From positions 62,001 to 126,000 of the forward strand of contig VWYX01000866.1 in the NCBI GenBank assembly GCA_013396525.1: a stretch of DNA of 64,000 nucleotides, written 5' to 3'. Shown in pieces: positions 1 through 11,672 of the stretch. This DNA is from Chaetorhynchus papuensis. Lineage: Eukaryota > Chordata > Aves > Passeriformes > Rhipiduridae. The notes below the pieces were generated by a model that made no database searches, was not told the origin of the DNA, and was given only the letters and a program-made list of their open reading frames with translations. A program made the position numbers and the translations under genes. Each line of letters starts with the position of its first letter. The stretch's first letter is position 1.

Positions 1-202
1 CATTTGCTGTAGAGAATATTCAAAGCAAGTTTCTTTAAATAACTTGGAGCACAGTGGCACAGTAACAACATACTTTGTTATGACCATCTCTGAGCCTATT
101 TTCCTCTTAAGGGAAAGAAAAATATGGTTTCAGTACTATTACAGCTGCAGACTAATTTAGTTTTTTAAATTGTTTGTGATGGTGTCTCTTTTTTTGTTTC
201 AG

Positions 203-350
203 TTGGAAAGAAATGTGGCTGCAGGATTATTGGCAAAGCCTTGATCAGGGTGAGGCCCTCACTGCTATGATTCATCGCAATGAGTCTCATCAGGGAAGAT
301 TTTGGGACTATATGCATGAGATTTTTCTCAAGAGGACAAGGCAACACTGA
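203..350 (+). CDS. FUT11: FUT11 last coding exon (C-terminal end of fucosyltransferase 11)
   Basis: A polypyrimidine tract and AG acceptor end at 202. From 204 the frame is open for 48 codons to a TGA at 348-350. The peptide begins WKEMWLQDYW, contains LDQGEALTAMIH and ends in HEIFLKRTRQH, which I recognise as the C-terminus of vertebrate FUT11. The first base (203) completes a codon from the preceding exon, which lies outside the window, so only 48 residues plus a split codon are seen. FUT11 is a Golgi/ER type II membrane glycosyltransferase of the alpha-1,3-fucosyltransferase family (GT10); recent work assigns FUT10 and FUT11 a protein O-fucosyltransferase role on EMI domains. FUT11, CHCHD1 and ZSWIM8 in one orientation match human 10q22, supporting the call. 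The catalytic part is not visible here. Confidence 0.93.
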
Positions 351-1100
351 CCCATCTTTGTAAGAGCTTGATCTGAAAATTGATTTGAAAGTTGAGACTC
401 TGAATTCTTACCTCACTTCAAATGTTTGCCTTGAAAAAAACAAAACCAAAAAACCTCTCACAATCTGTTCTGGTGCATGAAGTGAGTAAGTTTCTGTTAT
501 GATTGGATTTCAGCAGTGGAAATGTTAGCAACTGCTTTGATTTGAGTTTCAGCTCTGTGGTGTGAAGCCACTCCTGACTTGCAGGTGTCAACATGTGGGG
601 GCAAAAGAGGAATTTACTCTCCTTTTGCATTTGCTATACTTATATTGTGTCTTACATGACTTCAGGCTCTTGCTCAAGTGCCCTAAGTTATTTCAGGGAT
701 TTTTTTAAGTCTTCAAAATATTAATTGTTTTTTTAAGTATTTTATCAGTCACATATTCTCTTCATTAAGATGTACTTTTAGCTGCTGTTAACAAATGGCT
801 TTTCCAGTGAAGGAATTACAAAAGACATCTGTGAAGAGCAGTCGTGCCTTATGAAATTGCTGCAATAAAGTCTCTTCTCCCCAGTTAACATGCCTCAGAT
901 ACTCCACCTTTTCAAGGTAACTGAATATGTATGGGCAGGTCACTTTACTCTCTGCCTAATTTTCCTCTTTTGCTGACTTAGCAGATGATATATACAGTGG
1001 GATGGGAAAACAAATTATTTAAGTTGCAACTTTCAACTAAGTATTTCACACCAGAAAGTGTATTACCTGGTACTGTGTAGAACAAAATAAAATTTATATG
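351..1100 (+). other. FUT11: Probable FUT11 3' UTR with candidate poly(A) signals
   Basis: AT-rich sequence follows the FUT11 stop codon without a conserved reading frame. Canonical AATAAA hexamers lie at 864-869 and 1086-1091, and another is at 1455-1460. Any of them could end the transcript; the sequence does not decide which. The 3' boundary given is therefore an estimate. Confidence 0.5.
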
Positions 1101-4100
1101 CTTTGGTTCTTTTAAGTTTCCATCAAATCTGAAATCTGTAATCTTGACTTATTGTAATCTCCTTAATGCTAGCAATTCAGAGACCTTGGATTTTTTCCTT
1201 TTGAGTATGTGCAGCTTTCTGCAAAGACAAATACATTTTAACAATGGTGCCTTTCCAGTGGTCTCTGCAGTTCGGATAAAAGTCTTGACGTCTTTGTATG
1301 CTGAAATGGGTGATCAGAACCAGGTGCACTGAGATGGTTTTGTATGTCTACCAAATCTTAACACATTGTGATCCTGGTCTGTGACCAGAGTTCCTAAGTG
1401 ACAACATGTGGATAGATCTTCCTTGCTGTGTAGCCTGTATTGCTTACAGGTATAAATAAACTCCACTGTTCCCTGCCATAATGGGTGTCTTTCTGAAATA
1501 ATTGATCTTACAGTGGAGGGAAACTAATTAATTTAGTGTCACAGGTTTAAAAACACAGGCAAATACGGCCACACTGCAGTGATGTCTCTGATGGTGTAAT
1601 GCTATTTTCTTTCTCCATTTCCCCTCCTCCTTCAGAAGTTAAACTCTGGCTCTTTAGTCAGTAGTTATCTGTGCTTAAGACAGATTGTTGGTAATGAAAG
1701 TCTGCAGTCTGTTGTGTAATTTGACTTTGTAAGGCAGTTTATGCATTGCTGAAAAGTAGCTAGCAAAGTAGGTAAAAACTTCTTCCTTGGGGCCCTTATT
1801 GTTCATTTGCTAATTCACAGCCGAGTATTCCTTCACCACTATATACTTTCTGTACTCAGTATATTACAATCAAGAGCCAACAAGGTTATTTTGTTAGTCC
1901 TGCAGCGTTTGTTTGTTGCTTTGCTCTGTGTCTGTACTACAGAAGGCTGTTGCTTCGAGCTTGATGACTGTTGCCAAGCAGGAGTATTTCTGATTGTCAT
2001 CTCTCTTCTTAACGTGGGTATGAAAGGAGTACAGATCTGAAAGTAACTTTATTACAGATATTCTATGGGTTTTGTCTGTTTTTCAAAGTACAACTTTCAG
2101 TTTGTAGTTGATTCACAAGTCATTTCATAGCTTTCTCTTCTGAGTTTTTTGTGTCTTCCTAGGTTTAACTATTTTTTAGAGGTGGTGAACTTCTCAAAAG
2201 ATAATGAGCATTAGCTAGCACTCTTAGCTGTGAAGCTCACCCAAACCTTGTTTCTTTTGTATCTGCAGTGGTTTTTTTCTGTCGTAATAGATCATACTAG
2301 CTTTCTCATCTCCTCTATGTCACAATACTTCCATGATTTATAAACCATGTATCTGTTGCCTCCATTAATATAGAAAATTTATTTCACTTTTTATGTATGG
2401 TATGCAAGAATTAAGGCTGAAATATTTATTCAGTTCATAGTATGAATACCTTGTGTAGGTGCCAGGCAAACTCTGCAGGGGCAGAAGAGGTGGGAATGCT
2501 CCCCAGCTGGTAGAGTTGTGGTTGCAGTTGTGTTCGAGGCTGCTGACTGACCTTCACAGCATCTACTGCTCTGCACAGCAAGGACTGCAAAACGTTGAGT
2601 AAAGGTGGTTCTGGCTTTGCTTTCATTCTCTCCTGTTACTTGGAGGAGACAGGAGGAGAAGCTGGGTCTCATACCCTTGAAGAGTTTGCAATTAATTTAT
2701 TTAATAATGCGTTTGAAAGGATTGCTATATAGCGCCAACAAGTACTGCCAGTCTTAGCCAAAGTGAATTCAATTTACCCTCCTGGTTTCTTTCTACTAAT
2801 GCAAGTGTGTGAATGCAAACAAGGAGGAAGGTCACTGCAGCATTATTATTTTGGAAAAAGGTTCCCAATTTCTTTTCTTAGCTGCTAACTGGATTTCTCA
2901 CTTCAGTGCTTTAAATCCAAACCAGCTAGATGGTGGCTGAATGTCATCACTCATACTGTGACTACTGGAAGGCCATGATACTCAGACTGAACATGTTAGA
3001 TTCAACATTTATCTCAATCATGTTCTTACAGTGCAGGTACCCATATTCATAAAAACTGAGACTAATCAGGAATTTATCAAAGATACCAAATATTGAAGAT
3101 GATTACCTGTGTAAAGGCTTTGGCAGGATCCTACAGACTAGGGTGAGTGGCTTCACTGCTTGTCATGCATTGTGCCTGTTTACTGTGTGACTAGAGGGAG
3201 GCTTTCAGGGCTGTCAGGATAGCTTTATTCACTAGCATTAATGTTCTAAAAATAAGTATCTCCTCATTACTGCTCACATGAAACACCAGTAGATTCTATT
3301 GATGCCGTGTCTCAGAATTGACTTGACAAGCTAGGATAAGTTTGTGCCCTCTTGAGATGTGAGAGAGGAGAAACAAATGTCTGACTGAAGGTTAAAAATC
3401 TAGCAGTCCAATGCATTGCATTGATTGGACAAGCCACGGTTCTCGTTCTTCTGTGATACCAAGTGCTGCCTATTTTTTCAGTAAGAAGCCAGTTATTTTA
3501 TTTACTGAACTAGTAGTCTGTGTTTTCTGTCCTTTAGCAAGGACTGCAATTTGTAAGAAGCATATAACCTCACTGAAGAATATTGATTTGATACCTAACA
3601 TTGATGATTTCTAGAACTTGAAAGGAGTTCAAAAAGAGTTGCCTTTTCTTATTTCAGACACTGTAATAATTTTCAAACTGAAGGATCTGTGTCCTGTCTG
3701 GTAAGTAGAATGAGAACCAAGCAACAGTGGATGTATATGTTTAGAGGGAAAGGAGAATGAGCTGCTTTCTCTGGAAATGGTCTGCAAAGTGCAGCAGCAG
3801 CTGGAGAATCAAAGCAGAAATGCCCCTCTTGCACTTTGACAGAGGGTAGTTTTAAGTGGTGTGGAAGAACAACTCTTAAAGGACTGGGAACAGGATAAAT
3901 TGAATTGGAACTCAGCCATCAAGGGCATCAGAGTTTTAACAGGCATTGCTGTGTTAGACAAGCAGCCATCTGCCTGGCTTACTGTCCTGCCATACACACT
4001 CTTCAGCCATAATCCCAAGAGAGCCACTCCCTTAATCATTAGTTGTCATCTATTTGGTTGTATTTAATTAAGGTTATTGATGGATCTCCAGGCACCTTCT

Positions 4101-7100
4101 GGGAAGTTGTATCAATTGGAAACATACAGGGTGGCAGGTTCCTTCATTTTGCCTCTAGACCTCTACTGACAGGGTGAAATTAATCAGAGACAAAATCCTT
4201 TTAGTGATATGACCAACTGAGCCAAAGCCTGTGTCAGGCTTTAACAAACTGTACTTCTCTTTATGGTTCATTGTCTCAGAGCTGGCAGTGAGAGATAGAT
4301 GGCCCTGCAGAGGGATTAGGAAGGAAGGAGAGGAATGGAGCTGCAGGATTTGTTCCAGAGCTCTGACACCACTAGCATCTTAATTTGTGTGCTGTTAAAT
4401 ACATTCTTTACTGCAGAAAAGACCCATTTAATGTGGAAGTGTCTCAGCTAGAGATGGTTCTGGGGATCTTGGAATGGATCAGAGCAGATGATGATACTTT
4501 GTGGCATCTCTGAGCAAATATGGAGGCACAGGTAACTTGCTGTGGAAATGGGATGAATTTCCTAGATCCTGGGAGTTAGGGCTTAGGGATGGCAGCTCAG
4601 AACTACTCAGGTAGACAGAAAAATGCAGGGCAGCTGATCTGATTGAGATAGCACAGAATAAGGGCTGGGTTGGAGTTGGGAAGGGGTGTGACTTGTCTCG
4701 TTGTGAGTCCATGAATGCATTGTGCTAATGAGAGCATTAAGTGCTAATACTGTCCAAACACAATAGCTCAGCAGGCAGGAGTTAAGTCTGAACCACCTGG
4801 AATCTTAGCAAACTGGTTAGTTTCACTACTAAAGTTAGAGTGGAAGTGCTTTAAATTTAAGGTATTTCCAATTAAATTGGTTTAAGGAGGTCAGGGTGAG
4901 ACAGATGAGAATAAATTATGGTAAATGAGAGCATTATGAACTGGTATGAGAAGAACTGGTGTATTCAGGATAAATTTGTGTGAAAATACTGGCATTTACG
5001 TGAAAGCTGGATCCAGGCAGTTCAAAAAGACATGGATATCAACTCTATTATTTTTTCCCAAGAGAACTGATTTCTTAGCCTTATCCCCTAATTGATTTTT
5101 AGGCAGTATCTGGAGGTTTTACATAGCTACACCAGAAAGTGAAGAATACTTGGTGTAATTTCTCACCTCTTAAAGAGGTATTTAAGATAACAGTCTCATT
5201 TTAAGGGTGTGTTTTATCACAGCATTGTTAGCATTGTATTTAACTGTGGTATAGCATTTACTGTAGCAAATACGTGGCCCTTATTCAGTTGCGATATATA
5301 TTCTTTTCAAATCTAATATTAATAGTTTAAGCTCTGAGGTTCCTTTTGGTTTTGACCAGCTGAAACGCAAGCTAAGATTCAGCTTTAAATGTGTTGATAC
5401 AAGAAAAAACGATGTAAATGCTAATTAGTGAAAGTTTTACTTGGTTTTTATAGTTGTACATTCAGGATTCACAGTGAAACATCTGTGGGGTTCAGTGTTG
5501 AGGGAATTTGGTTTCTGACTGTCCCAGTGAAGTCAGCATTTCTGTTCCATCCATTAGTGACTTGGTGCTATCAGCTGAGAAAAAACAGCTGTGGAGAGAC
5601 TTGGCTCTCGAGTAACACACCCTTTTTGTAGTTCTGCATTCTCCCTTAAAATTAATGTGTAATATTAAAAAATAATGTTTAATAATAAAACAGTGTCCTG
5701 CTTCAGACATCTCTGCATGGTGTGTGCAGACACCATCAAGTACCTTATTCTGTCTGCTTGGGAATTGCTCAGGCTGATGCTCCAATACTGGACTGAATGC
5801 CAAAAAAAAATGGTTCTAATGCAGACAGCAGTAACTTACAGGAAGCTATTACAATTCTCCTTGTGTAGTTTGACTTTCTATTTCTCAGCCTTCCCTCCTC
5901 CCCCACCTCATTTTTCTTGGAATTAATTAAATGAGAGATCAGCTTTTGAAGGTGAAAGGACTTGAACGTGCTGCCACCATTAGCTAATGTAATTTGGGAA
6001 AAGGAGGCTGATTTACAGAGAGTGCAGTTGAGCTTCTCTTACGTCTTAGTACTTTTGTCTTTCCTTGTTACTGTTTCTGTGCCAAGCTAGTTAGGCACTG
6101 CAGGAGGCAAATGCAGCAGGGGAAGGTGGGTAGTTACAGGTAAAGGTAGGAAGTAAGGGTAGCTAGAAGAGGTAAAACCAAGAGTAGCTGAACCTCACAT
6201 GAACTGGAATACGGAAATGTGTTTCAGGTCCCTGTCTTTTCTTTGCAGTCTCCATTGTTTAGAGTTGCACAACCCTCTGGCCTAATTTGAAGATGTCAGC
6301 CTGTTTTCTTTATTCTCTACCGGTAGGCAAGCTCAAAGGATAGTTTGTTTCTTGTCTTTTAGGAAAAAATGGAAATAAAGAAACATCCTGCTTACCAAAA
6401 TGTTTCAGAAAGTTCAGACAAAGTGTTTGAATTTGGATCTTAAGAGATGAAAATTTACTCCTAGAAGAGAGCTTAAAGAAATCTTTTGTTTACTTGAAAA
6501 CGTCTTCTCATACTCTTTAATTTGAACAGTATATACTATTTTAAAAATAACACAAAAATATAATTATAAAATTGGACATACCAGGATTTATTGTCAGCAG
6601 ATGCAGTAAATTCTCGTAACCATACTGAGAATATTGTTGGATAGGCCTGGTCATGTTTAGCTCAAGTTAACAGGATTTCTAAAGCCTCATTAACTTCCTT
6701 GACTAGGAAAAGGGGAATGCTTTTTTATGTCTAGGAGGTTGAATATATTTTAATCCAAATCAGTGTCCAATTTAAAAAAAAAATTGCAAGGAAAAGCATC
6801 TTTGATTTGGCCTTCTTTGTATGGTCAGAGAACTTCAGCTGTTCCTGATAACAGTGGTAAAATGGCTTATTCTGGAACTGCTCCGTGACAAGGATCTGAG
6901 TGCTTTGCAGTGTTTGGCATCTAACTCCTCAGTTTTCTGCATCTACCTTATCTTGCTGTGCAAGAGACATGTTTGTATCCCAGCCTTTGGAATGTTCCTG
7001 TGCCTTCTATATTGCCTGCCTTTTTCAGCTGGGGACATGAGCACCTGCCAAATGAGTTGAGGACTTACAGGATCTAGGGGAAGAAACTTCTGGGAACAAG

Positions 7101-7324
7101 AGTTTTTTTCCACCACTGAGTATGAGGCTGTGGGAATGATGCTACCATTTTGAAAGCAGCAGTTTCAGCATCTGCTTGGAAGGAACAGTTGGAACAATGC
7201 AGGGGAGATCCAGCTGTAATGTAATGGAGAGAAATAAGGGGCTGAGAGCTAAATGATGTGAGTCTGAAGCACCAAGAAGAGTTTCCATACAGCTGCAGAA
7301 GAACTTGGTAAGAGACAAGTGAGA
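1101..7324. other. Intergenic DNA between FUT11 and CHCHD1, no gene recognised
   Basis: I find no exon-like frame with matching splice sites, no RNA gene and no recognisable repeat. The short open frames on both strands show no known motif and no homology I recognise. The DNA is AT-rich with ordinary homopolymer runs. In human, as I recall, FUT11 and CHCHD1 are only a few kb apart, so this spacer is of comparable or moderately greater size. Confidence 0.5.
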
Positions 7325-7630
7325 GGGACCTCATCCATGTCTATAGTATCTGAGGGGAGAGCATCAAGAGGATGGAAGGATGCAGGCTCCTGTCTGTGGT
7401 GCTGGGCAGTAGAGGTGACGGGCAGAAGCTGATGCACAGGAAGTTCCACCTGAACATGAGGAACCTGAACATGCAAATTTACTGTGCAGGTGACCAAGCA
7501 CTGGAACAGCCCAGAGAGGCTGTGGAGTCTCCCTCGCTGGACGTATTCCAGAACCATCTGAATGCAATCCTATGCAATCCCACTGTGGTCCTTTCCAACC
7601 TCGCCCGTTCTGTGATTCCATTAATTCCAT
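7325..7630 (+). repeat. CR1 LINE 3'-end fragment
   Basis: The segment follows the 3' end of avian CR1 elements in sense orientation: a stretch matching CATCCATGTCTATAGTATCT, then AAGAGGATGGA, CACAGGAAGTTCCACCTGAA, CATGAGGAACCTGAACATG, GTGACCAAGCACTGGAACAG, CCCAGAGAGGCTGTGGAGTC, and finally CTTTCCAACCTCGCCCGTTC ending TCTGTGATTCC, the usual CR1 tail. It is 5'-truncated and has lost internal pieces relative to the consensus I remember (for example after GAACCTGAACATG). It ends about 110 bp before the CHCHD1 CpG island begins. Confidence 0.85.
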
Positions 7631-7739
7631 CTGAATTACGTGAAACAATCATGATTTCTTCTGCTGTGGCTGAAGTGCGTTTGCTCCTTCCTTCGATAGT
7701 TTTGCCGCAGGAGTTTCTGGGTGGTGATAGTTGGGGCAG

Positions 7740-8330
7740 TGGCTGGATGGGCGTGAGCTGTGGGGAGTTACTCGGTTTCCATGGCCTATCCTCGGCCTGC
7801 TGGGCAGGAGGGGCGGAGCGGGCGCCTGCGCCAGCGGCGGCTCCCGCGCCAGGGGAGGGCGGGCCCCGCTCCGCCCTCAGGGCGCCCGCGCGGACATGGC
7901 GGCGCCCGTGTACCCCGCTTGGGTGACGCGCTGGGTGTCCGGGCAGTGGCGGAACAAGAGGCGGCCCCCGGCGCTCCGCCCGCCCCGGCCGCTGGCGCTG
8001 GCCGACAAGGTTGCGAACCGCCGGGAGCAGTCGACTGGTGAGCTGCCGGCGGCGGGGAGCGGTGGCGAGGGGAAGGCCGGGCCCGGGCCCGGCCCCGCCG
8101 GCGCTGCCCCGGGAGCTGAGCCGCCGCTGTGCCCCGGGAAGGGCCGCGCTGCTGGCGGGGCTCGGCGGTGCCTTGTGCTCCGCAGGGCAGCAGAAGGAAG
8201 GGGCCGGTCTGGGCCATGGAATTCGCGCCCGGGTTCTGTGGGAAGGATCGCTTTCTCACCCTGCAACCCTAAGTTCGCGTCGTATGTGAGTCAGGCACGC
8301 TGCGTCCTAGCATTGCCTTTACCTTAAAAA
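7740..8330 (+). promoter_or_regulatory. CHCHD1: CpG-island promoter of CHCHD1
   Basis: GC content and CpG density rise sharply from about 7740 and fall after about 8290, centred on the CHCHD1 start codon. A GC box (GGGGCGG) lies around 7810-7816. There is no TATA box, as expected for a broad housekeeping promoter. The transcription start probably lies between about 7800 and 7890, but the sequence alone does not fix it. The open frames seen here on both strands are GC-rich artefacts. Confidence 0.75.
7821..7832. promoter_or_regulatory. NRF1-like site in the CHCHD1 promoter
   Basis: GGCGCCTGCGCC is a near-palindrome one base away from the NRF1 consensus YGCGCAYGCGCR (CCT in place of CAT). It lies about 65 bp upstream of the CHCHD1 ATG. 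NRF1 commonly drives genes for mitochondrial proteins, so the site is plausible, but a single mismatch in the core lowers confidence. Confidence 0.4.
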
Positions 8331-9882
8331 TTCAGTCAGATGCTAGGTGGCTGCAGCTGTTTGCTTTCTGTTAACAACTTCTCTGCCCAAAGCAAAGCTG
8401 GGATCTTTAGTTTTGCATTTTCTCACCTGCCTCTACCCCATCTTCTTTGGAGATTTATGCACTGTGGAGGCTGTTAGCATGAAATCCCAGACACCTGAGA
8501 TTTCCGGTTGTGTCTTTCCCTTCTAGAGGCAACGTGCATTACGGAGATGTCGGTAATGATGGCCTGCTGGAAACAGAATGACTTCAACGATGCACCTTGT
8601 GCTGAGGAGATCCGGATGTTCCATGACTGCGTGGCAAAGGCAGAAGTAATTAAGGCCCCTTTTATATTCTTAAAGGCTAGTAGCGGGGAAGGAAGAAGCC
8701 TCCAGTCATTTTTTGTGTGCCAGCAAGAATAATGTTCTCTGAACAATTTGATTGTGACCCTTGGAGCAATTAAGCTGGTGAAGGATCTAGAGAGTCCTAC
8801 AAGGATGGGCTGAGGGAGCTGGGGTTGTTTAGGCTGAAGGAGAAGAGGCTCAGGGGAGACCTTATTGCTCTCTACAACTACCTGGAAGGAGGGGGTAGCC
8901 AGGTGGGGGTCAATCTCTTCTCCCAGGCAGCTGGTGATGGGACAAGAGGACAGGGCCTCAAGCTGTACCAGGGGAGGTTCAGGCTGGACATCAGGAAGAA
9001 CTTTTTCACTGAAAGGGTGTTGAAGCATTGGAACAAGCCGGCCTGGGAGATGGTGGAGTCACCATCCCTGGTGGTGTTCAGGAAATGACTAGATGTGTCA
9101 CTTAGTGCCAGGGTCTAGTTGGCAAGGTGGCGATTGATCAGAGGTTGGACTCAATGGTCTTGGAGGTCTATTCCAACCTCTTTCTGACTTTGAAGGCTAG
9201 ACATTTTTGAAAAATAAATTTGATACTGTTTGGAAATCAGAGGTTTCTGATTATGTATTATATATTAACATATTATAATAATACCATATTGTAAGCTTGA
9301 AACAAAATCATTTTCAAAACAGACTAAAGGTATGTATATGTACTAAACTTGTCCTTAAACTGGTTTCAGGTTTCCATTTTCTTTCAGTAACAGTGTCATC
9401 ATTTAAATAGTTATTTACTTATGATGTTTGACAGCATAAGTGAAAAAATTATCCACAGTTTATTTGGTAGATGACAAAAAATCAAACAATAACAGAAGGT
9501 AAAAAATCTGGGTTGTTACCAGAAGTGTATATCATTGTTAACTAAGAATATGGGAGGATATAATCTTTGCAAGATGTCAGTCATTAATTGCACTATTTGA
9601 AGGCCAGCAGCTTGTGATTATTGAGCCAAGTGCTATGGTAGGTGTTCCTTAAAGAAGTAGCATTTTTCTGAAAGAAACATCCCCTTACAGTTAGTAGTAG
9701 TCTCTGGGAACGAGCATCAACTCTGCAAATAAACGGAGGTAAATATTTTGAGGGCTTTTTTTCTCTTTCAGAAAGAGCGCAAGAATCAAAATGAAGACAC
9801 ACTGTCATCCAGGGGAAACTTGCCTTCAAGCAAAGTGAACAAGCTCTTGAGGAGGTTTCCTCAGATCACACGTTATGTATAA
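7896..9882 (+). CDS. CHCHD1: CHCHD1 (mitochondrial small ribosomal subunit protein mS37), complete, three exons
   Basis: Exons are 7896-8037, 8527-8645 and 9772-9882, joined by GT-AG introns in phases 1 and 0, giving 123 residues, close to the human length of about 118. The ATG has a good context (G at -3 and +4) and sits in the CpG island. Exon 1 encodes a basic N-terminus (starting MAAPVYPAWV). Exon 2 carries the CHCH domain with twin CX9C motifs: Cys51/Cys61 and Cys72/Cys82. Exon 3 ends in the family-typical KVNKLLRRFPQ followed by ITRYV and TAA. CHCHD1/MRPS37 is a structural protein of the mitoribosomal small subunit; twin CX9C proteins are oxidised by the Mia40 (CHCHD4) relay in the intermembrane space. 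No key cysteine is missing. The last intron contains a CR1 insertion; reading into it from exon 2 would stop, so the exon 3 junction is required. Confidence 0.93.
8763..9190 (+). repeat. CR1 LINE 3' end inside CHCHD1 intron 2
   Basis: Sense-orientation CR1. Recognisable pieces are GGCTGAGGGAGCTGGGGTTG, GAAGAGGCTCAGGGGAGACC, TTATTGCTCTCTACAACTAC, GGTTCAGGCTGGACATCAGG, AAGCATTGGAACAAG and the terminal AGGTTGGACTCAATGGTCTT followed by TATTCCAACCTCTTTCTGAC. This copy differs from the one upstream of CHCHD1 (it keeps the GTTGGACTCAATGGTC block and belongs to another CR1 subfamily), so they are independent insertions. The open frames here are remnants of the element. Confidence 0.92.
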
Positions 9883-9913
9883 TGTACTCTATGGAAGGGA
9901 CTGTGGACAAGCA

Positions 9914-9919
9914 ATTAAA
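9914..9919 (+). terminator. CHCHD1: CHCHD1 poly(A) signal (ATTAAA)
   Basis: ATTAAA, the commonest variant polyadenylation hexamer, occurs 31 bases after the CHCHD1 stop codon. A GT-rich stretch follows (around 9920-9930). A very short 3' UTR is usual for mitoribosomal protein genes. Confidence 0.6.
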
Positions 9920-10383
9920 GTTGGGTCTTCGTCAAAAAAGAGGAAAGTCAGCTTGAGTGATTTGTGGATCTTGACCCTGCTTTTGATTCCAGAGCAAAAA
10001 CCACCCATGTTGAGTATCAGCTGATTTTGTTCATGAGACTCTTGTGTCTTGCAGTGTTAGGATTTCTGCAGTGTGTTGTTCAACTAGTCTACTCGGGTTG
10101 TCACTGTTAAATACAACCTTCTAGGCAAACATGTAAATGCATTTCCTAACAGGGAGTGACTTCCTCACATGCAAGCTTCTTGCCCAGCTCTGGAGCTGCT
10201 ATCAAAAAGTTTTCAGGCTCGAACACTGAGCCAACTTAAAATTGATAGTAATCTCGTGGCTCATACTCTTACATGTGTGTATACACAATTTGGTGCCTCT
10301 TGAAACGTTTTAAATTCCCACTGCTGTAAAGAAAAGCTGTAGAATTTAGAAAAAATCTCCAGCAAAATACCTTGTTAATACAC

Positions 10384-11672
10384 TGTTAGGGTTTTGACGC
10401 TGGTTAAGTGCCAGGCACCCACGAAAAACTGTCTACTTATTTTCCTCTGCTATAGCTGAGCAGAGGAGGGGGAACTGAAAACTTCATGAGTTGAGATAAG
10501 GATTAGGGGAAAAACACTTAAAAGGCAAAACAGGTTTAAAACAGTATAAAGAAAATTCATTAACAGAATTAAAAGTAAAAAGGTTAATGGGAATTAAAAT
10601 AAACCTTTAGAACACCTTTGCTTCCCAGTCCCTCCCTCTTTCCATCGACCACCCCAGGAGACAAAACATGGGGTGGTTTTGGTCAGTCTTCACCTCTTAA
10701 AAATCTTTATTCAGTATGCTTAAGGAAAAGAGTTTCTTCTGCTGTGCCATGGGATCCTTCCCATGGGAGATAGTTCTCTGTAAACTCTTCCAGTGTGGTT
10801 TCAACTTCGCGTGTAGCAGTCCCGCCCGAACCTGCTGTAACGTGAGTCCCTCCCACGGGCCAAGCAGTCTTCCCACAACTGCCCAGCATGGGTCATTTTA
10901 GTTCATGGGGTTTAGTGTTTTAAGGATGAGCTGTTCTAGTTTGGAAGCTGTTCTAGTTCCTTACTAGATTACAGCTTTTCAGCATCCCCTTGCTCCAGCA
11001 TGGACACTCTTTCTGACGGGCTGCAAGTGATCTCTGCATCCCCCCGTGCACTTACGAATTACAGGGAAACAGTTTGTTGTACCATAGTCCTCACCACAGC
11101 TAGTAGAAAAAAATCTTACCTCTGACAACCAGAGCATCTCCTCCCTCTCCTTCTTTTCACTGACCTCGGTGCCGCCATGTTGGTTCTCCTCACGTGTTCT
11201 CACTTCTCCCTTTTCTCTGACTCAGGAAAAAGTTGGTGTCTGTAGGTTCATTTATTCTCAAGTTCCATCAGTTGAAAAGTTCTTAAGAGAGCTCTGCTGC
11301 ACTGAAATGTTGATTTCATCTGGGCTCCATATTGGGAATTGTTTGCCATGTTTTCGTTGCTGGCCACGTGCTCCCTGCCAACACCGTGTGGGCGGCCCTG
11401 GCCACGCAGTCCTGGCATCGGGAGGGCACAGGGCACGTGGCCCCCAGTGGCCCCCCCACCACGATGGGCCCCAGCAGCCAGCTCACCACCCCTCAGAAGA
11501 AAAGAGAGCTTCCCCTGGTTTTTACTTTCTTAAATATGTCATCAGAGGCATTACCAACTTGTCTAATTGGGCGTTGTCAGACCTTTCAGTGATTGGCTCT
11601 ATGCCAAACATAGAAGTTTCTAGCAGCTTTTCTCCCACCCCACCAAAAACCAGGCTGTGTTAAACCAACACA
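10384..11672 (+). mobile_element. Solo LTR of an avian endogenous retrovirus-like element
   Basis: The segment begins TGTTAGGGTTTTGACGCTGG followed by TTAAGTGCCAGGCACCCACG and ends near AAACCAACACA, i.e. TG...CA termini. Between them are phrases I associate with a common bird LTR family: TGAGCAGAGGAGGGGG, TGAGTTGAGATAAGGA, GTGAGTCCCTCCCACGGG, CTGACGGGCTGCAAGTGATC, AGCATCTCCTCCCTCTCC, TTCTTAAATATGTCATCAG and GTGATTGGCTCTATGCC. No coding region or second LTR flanks it, so it is a solo LTR left by recombination. The 5-bp flanks TACAC (10379-10383) and TACAT (11673-11677) could be a slightly decayed target-site duplication. Family name and exact ends are uncertain. Confidence 0.75.
11171..11183 (+). 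promoter_or_regulatory. Consensus YY1-type motif within the LTR
   Basis: GCCGCCATGTTGG fits the YY1 consensus GCCGCCATNTTG very well. It sits in the central part of the LTR. Whether it is typical of the family or particular to this copy cannot be told here. Confidence 0.35.

Noticed and set aside
7372..7926. Open frame of 184 codons on the + strand upstream of CHCHD1
   Set aside because: It begins inside a CR1 fragment and runs into the GC-rich promoter; its last part overlaps CHCHD1 exon 1 in another frame. No homology, so it is noise.
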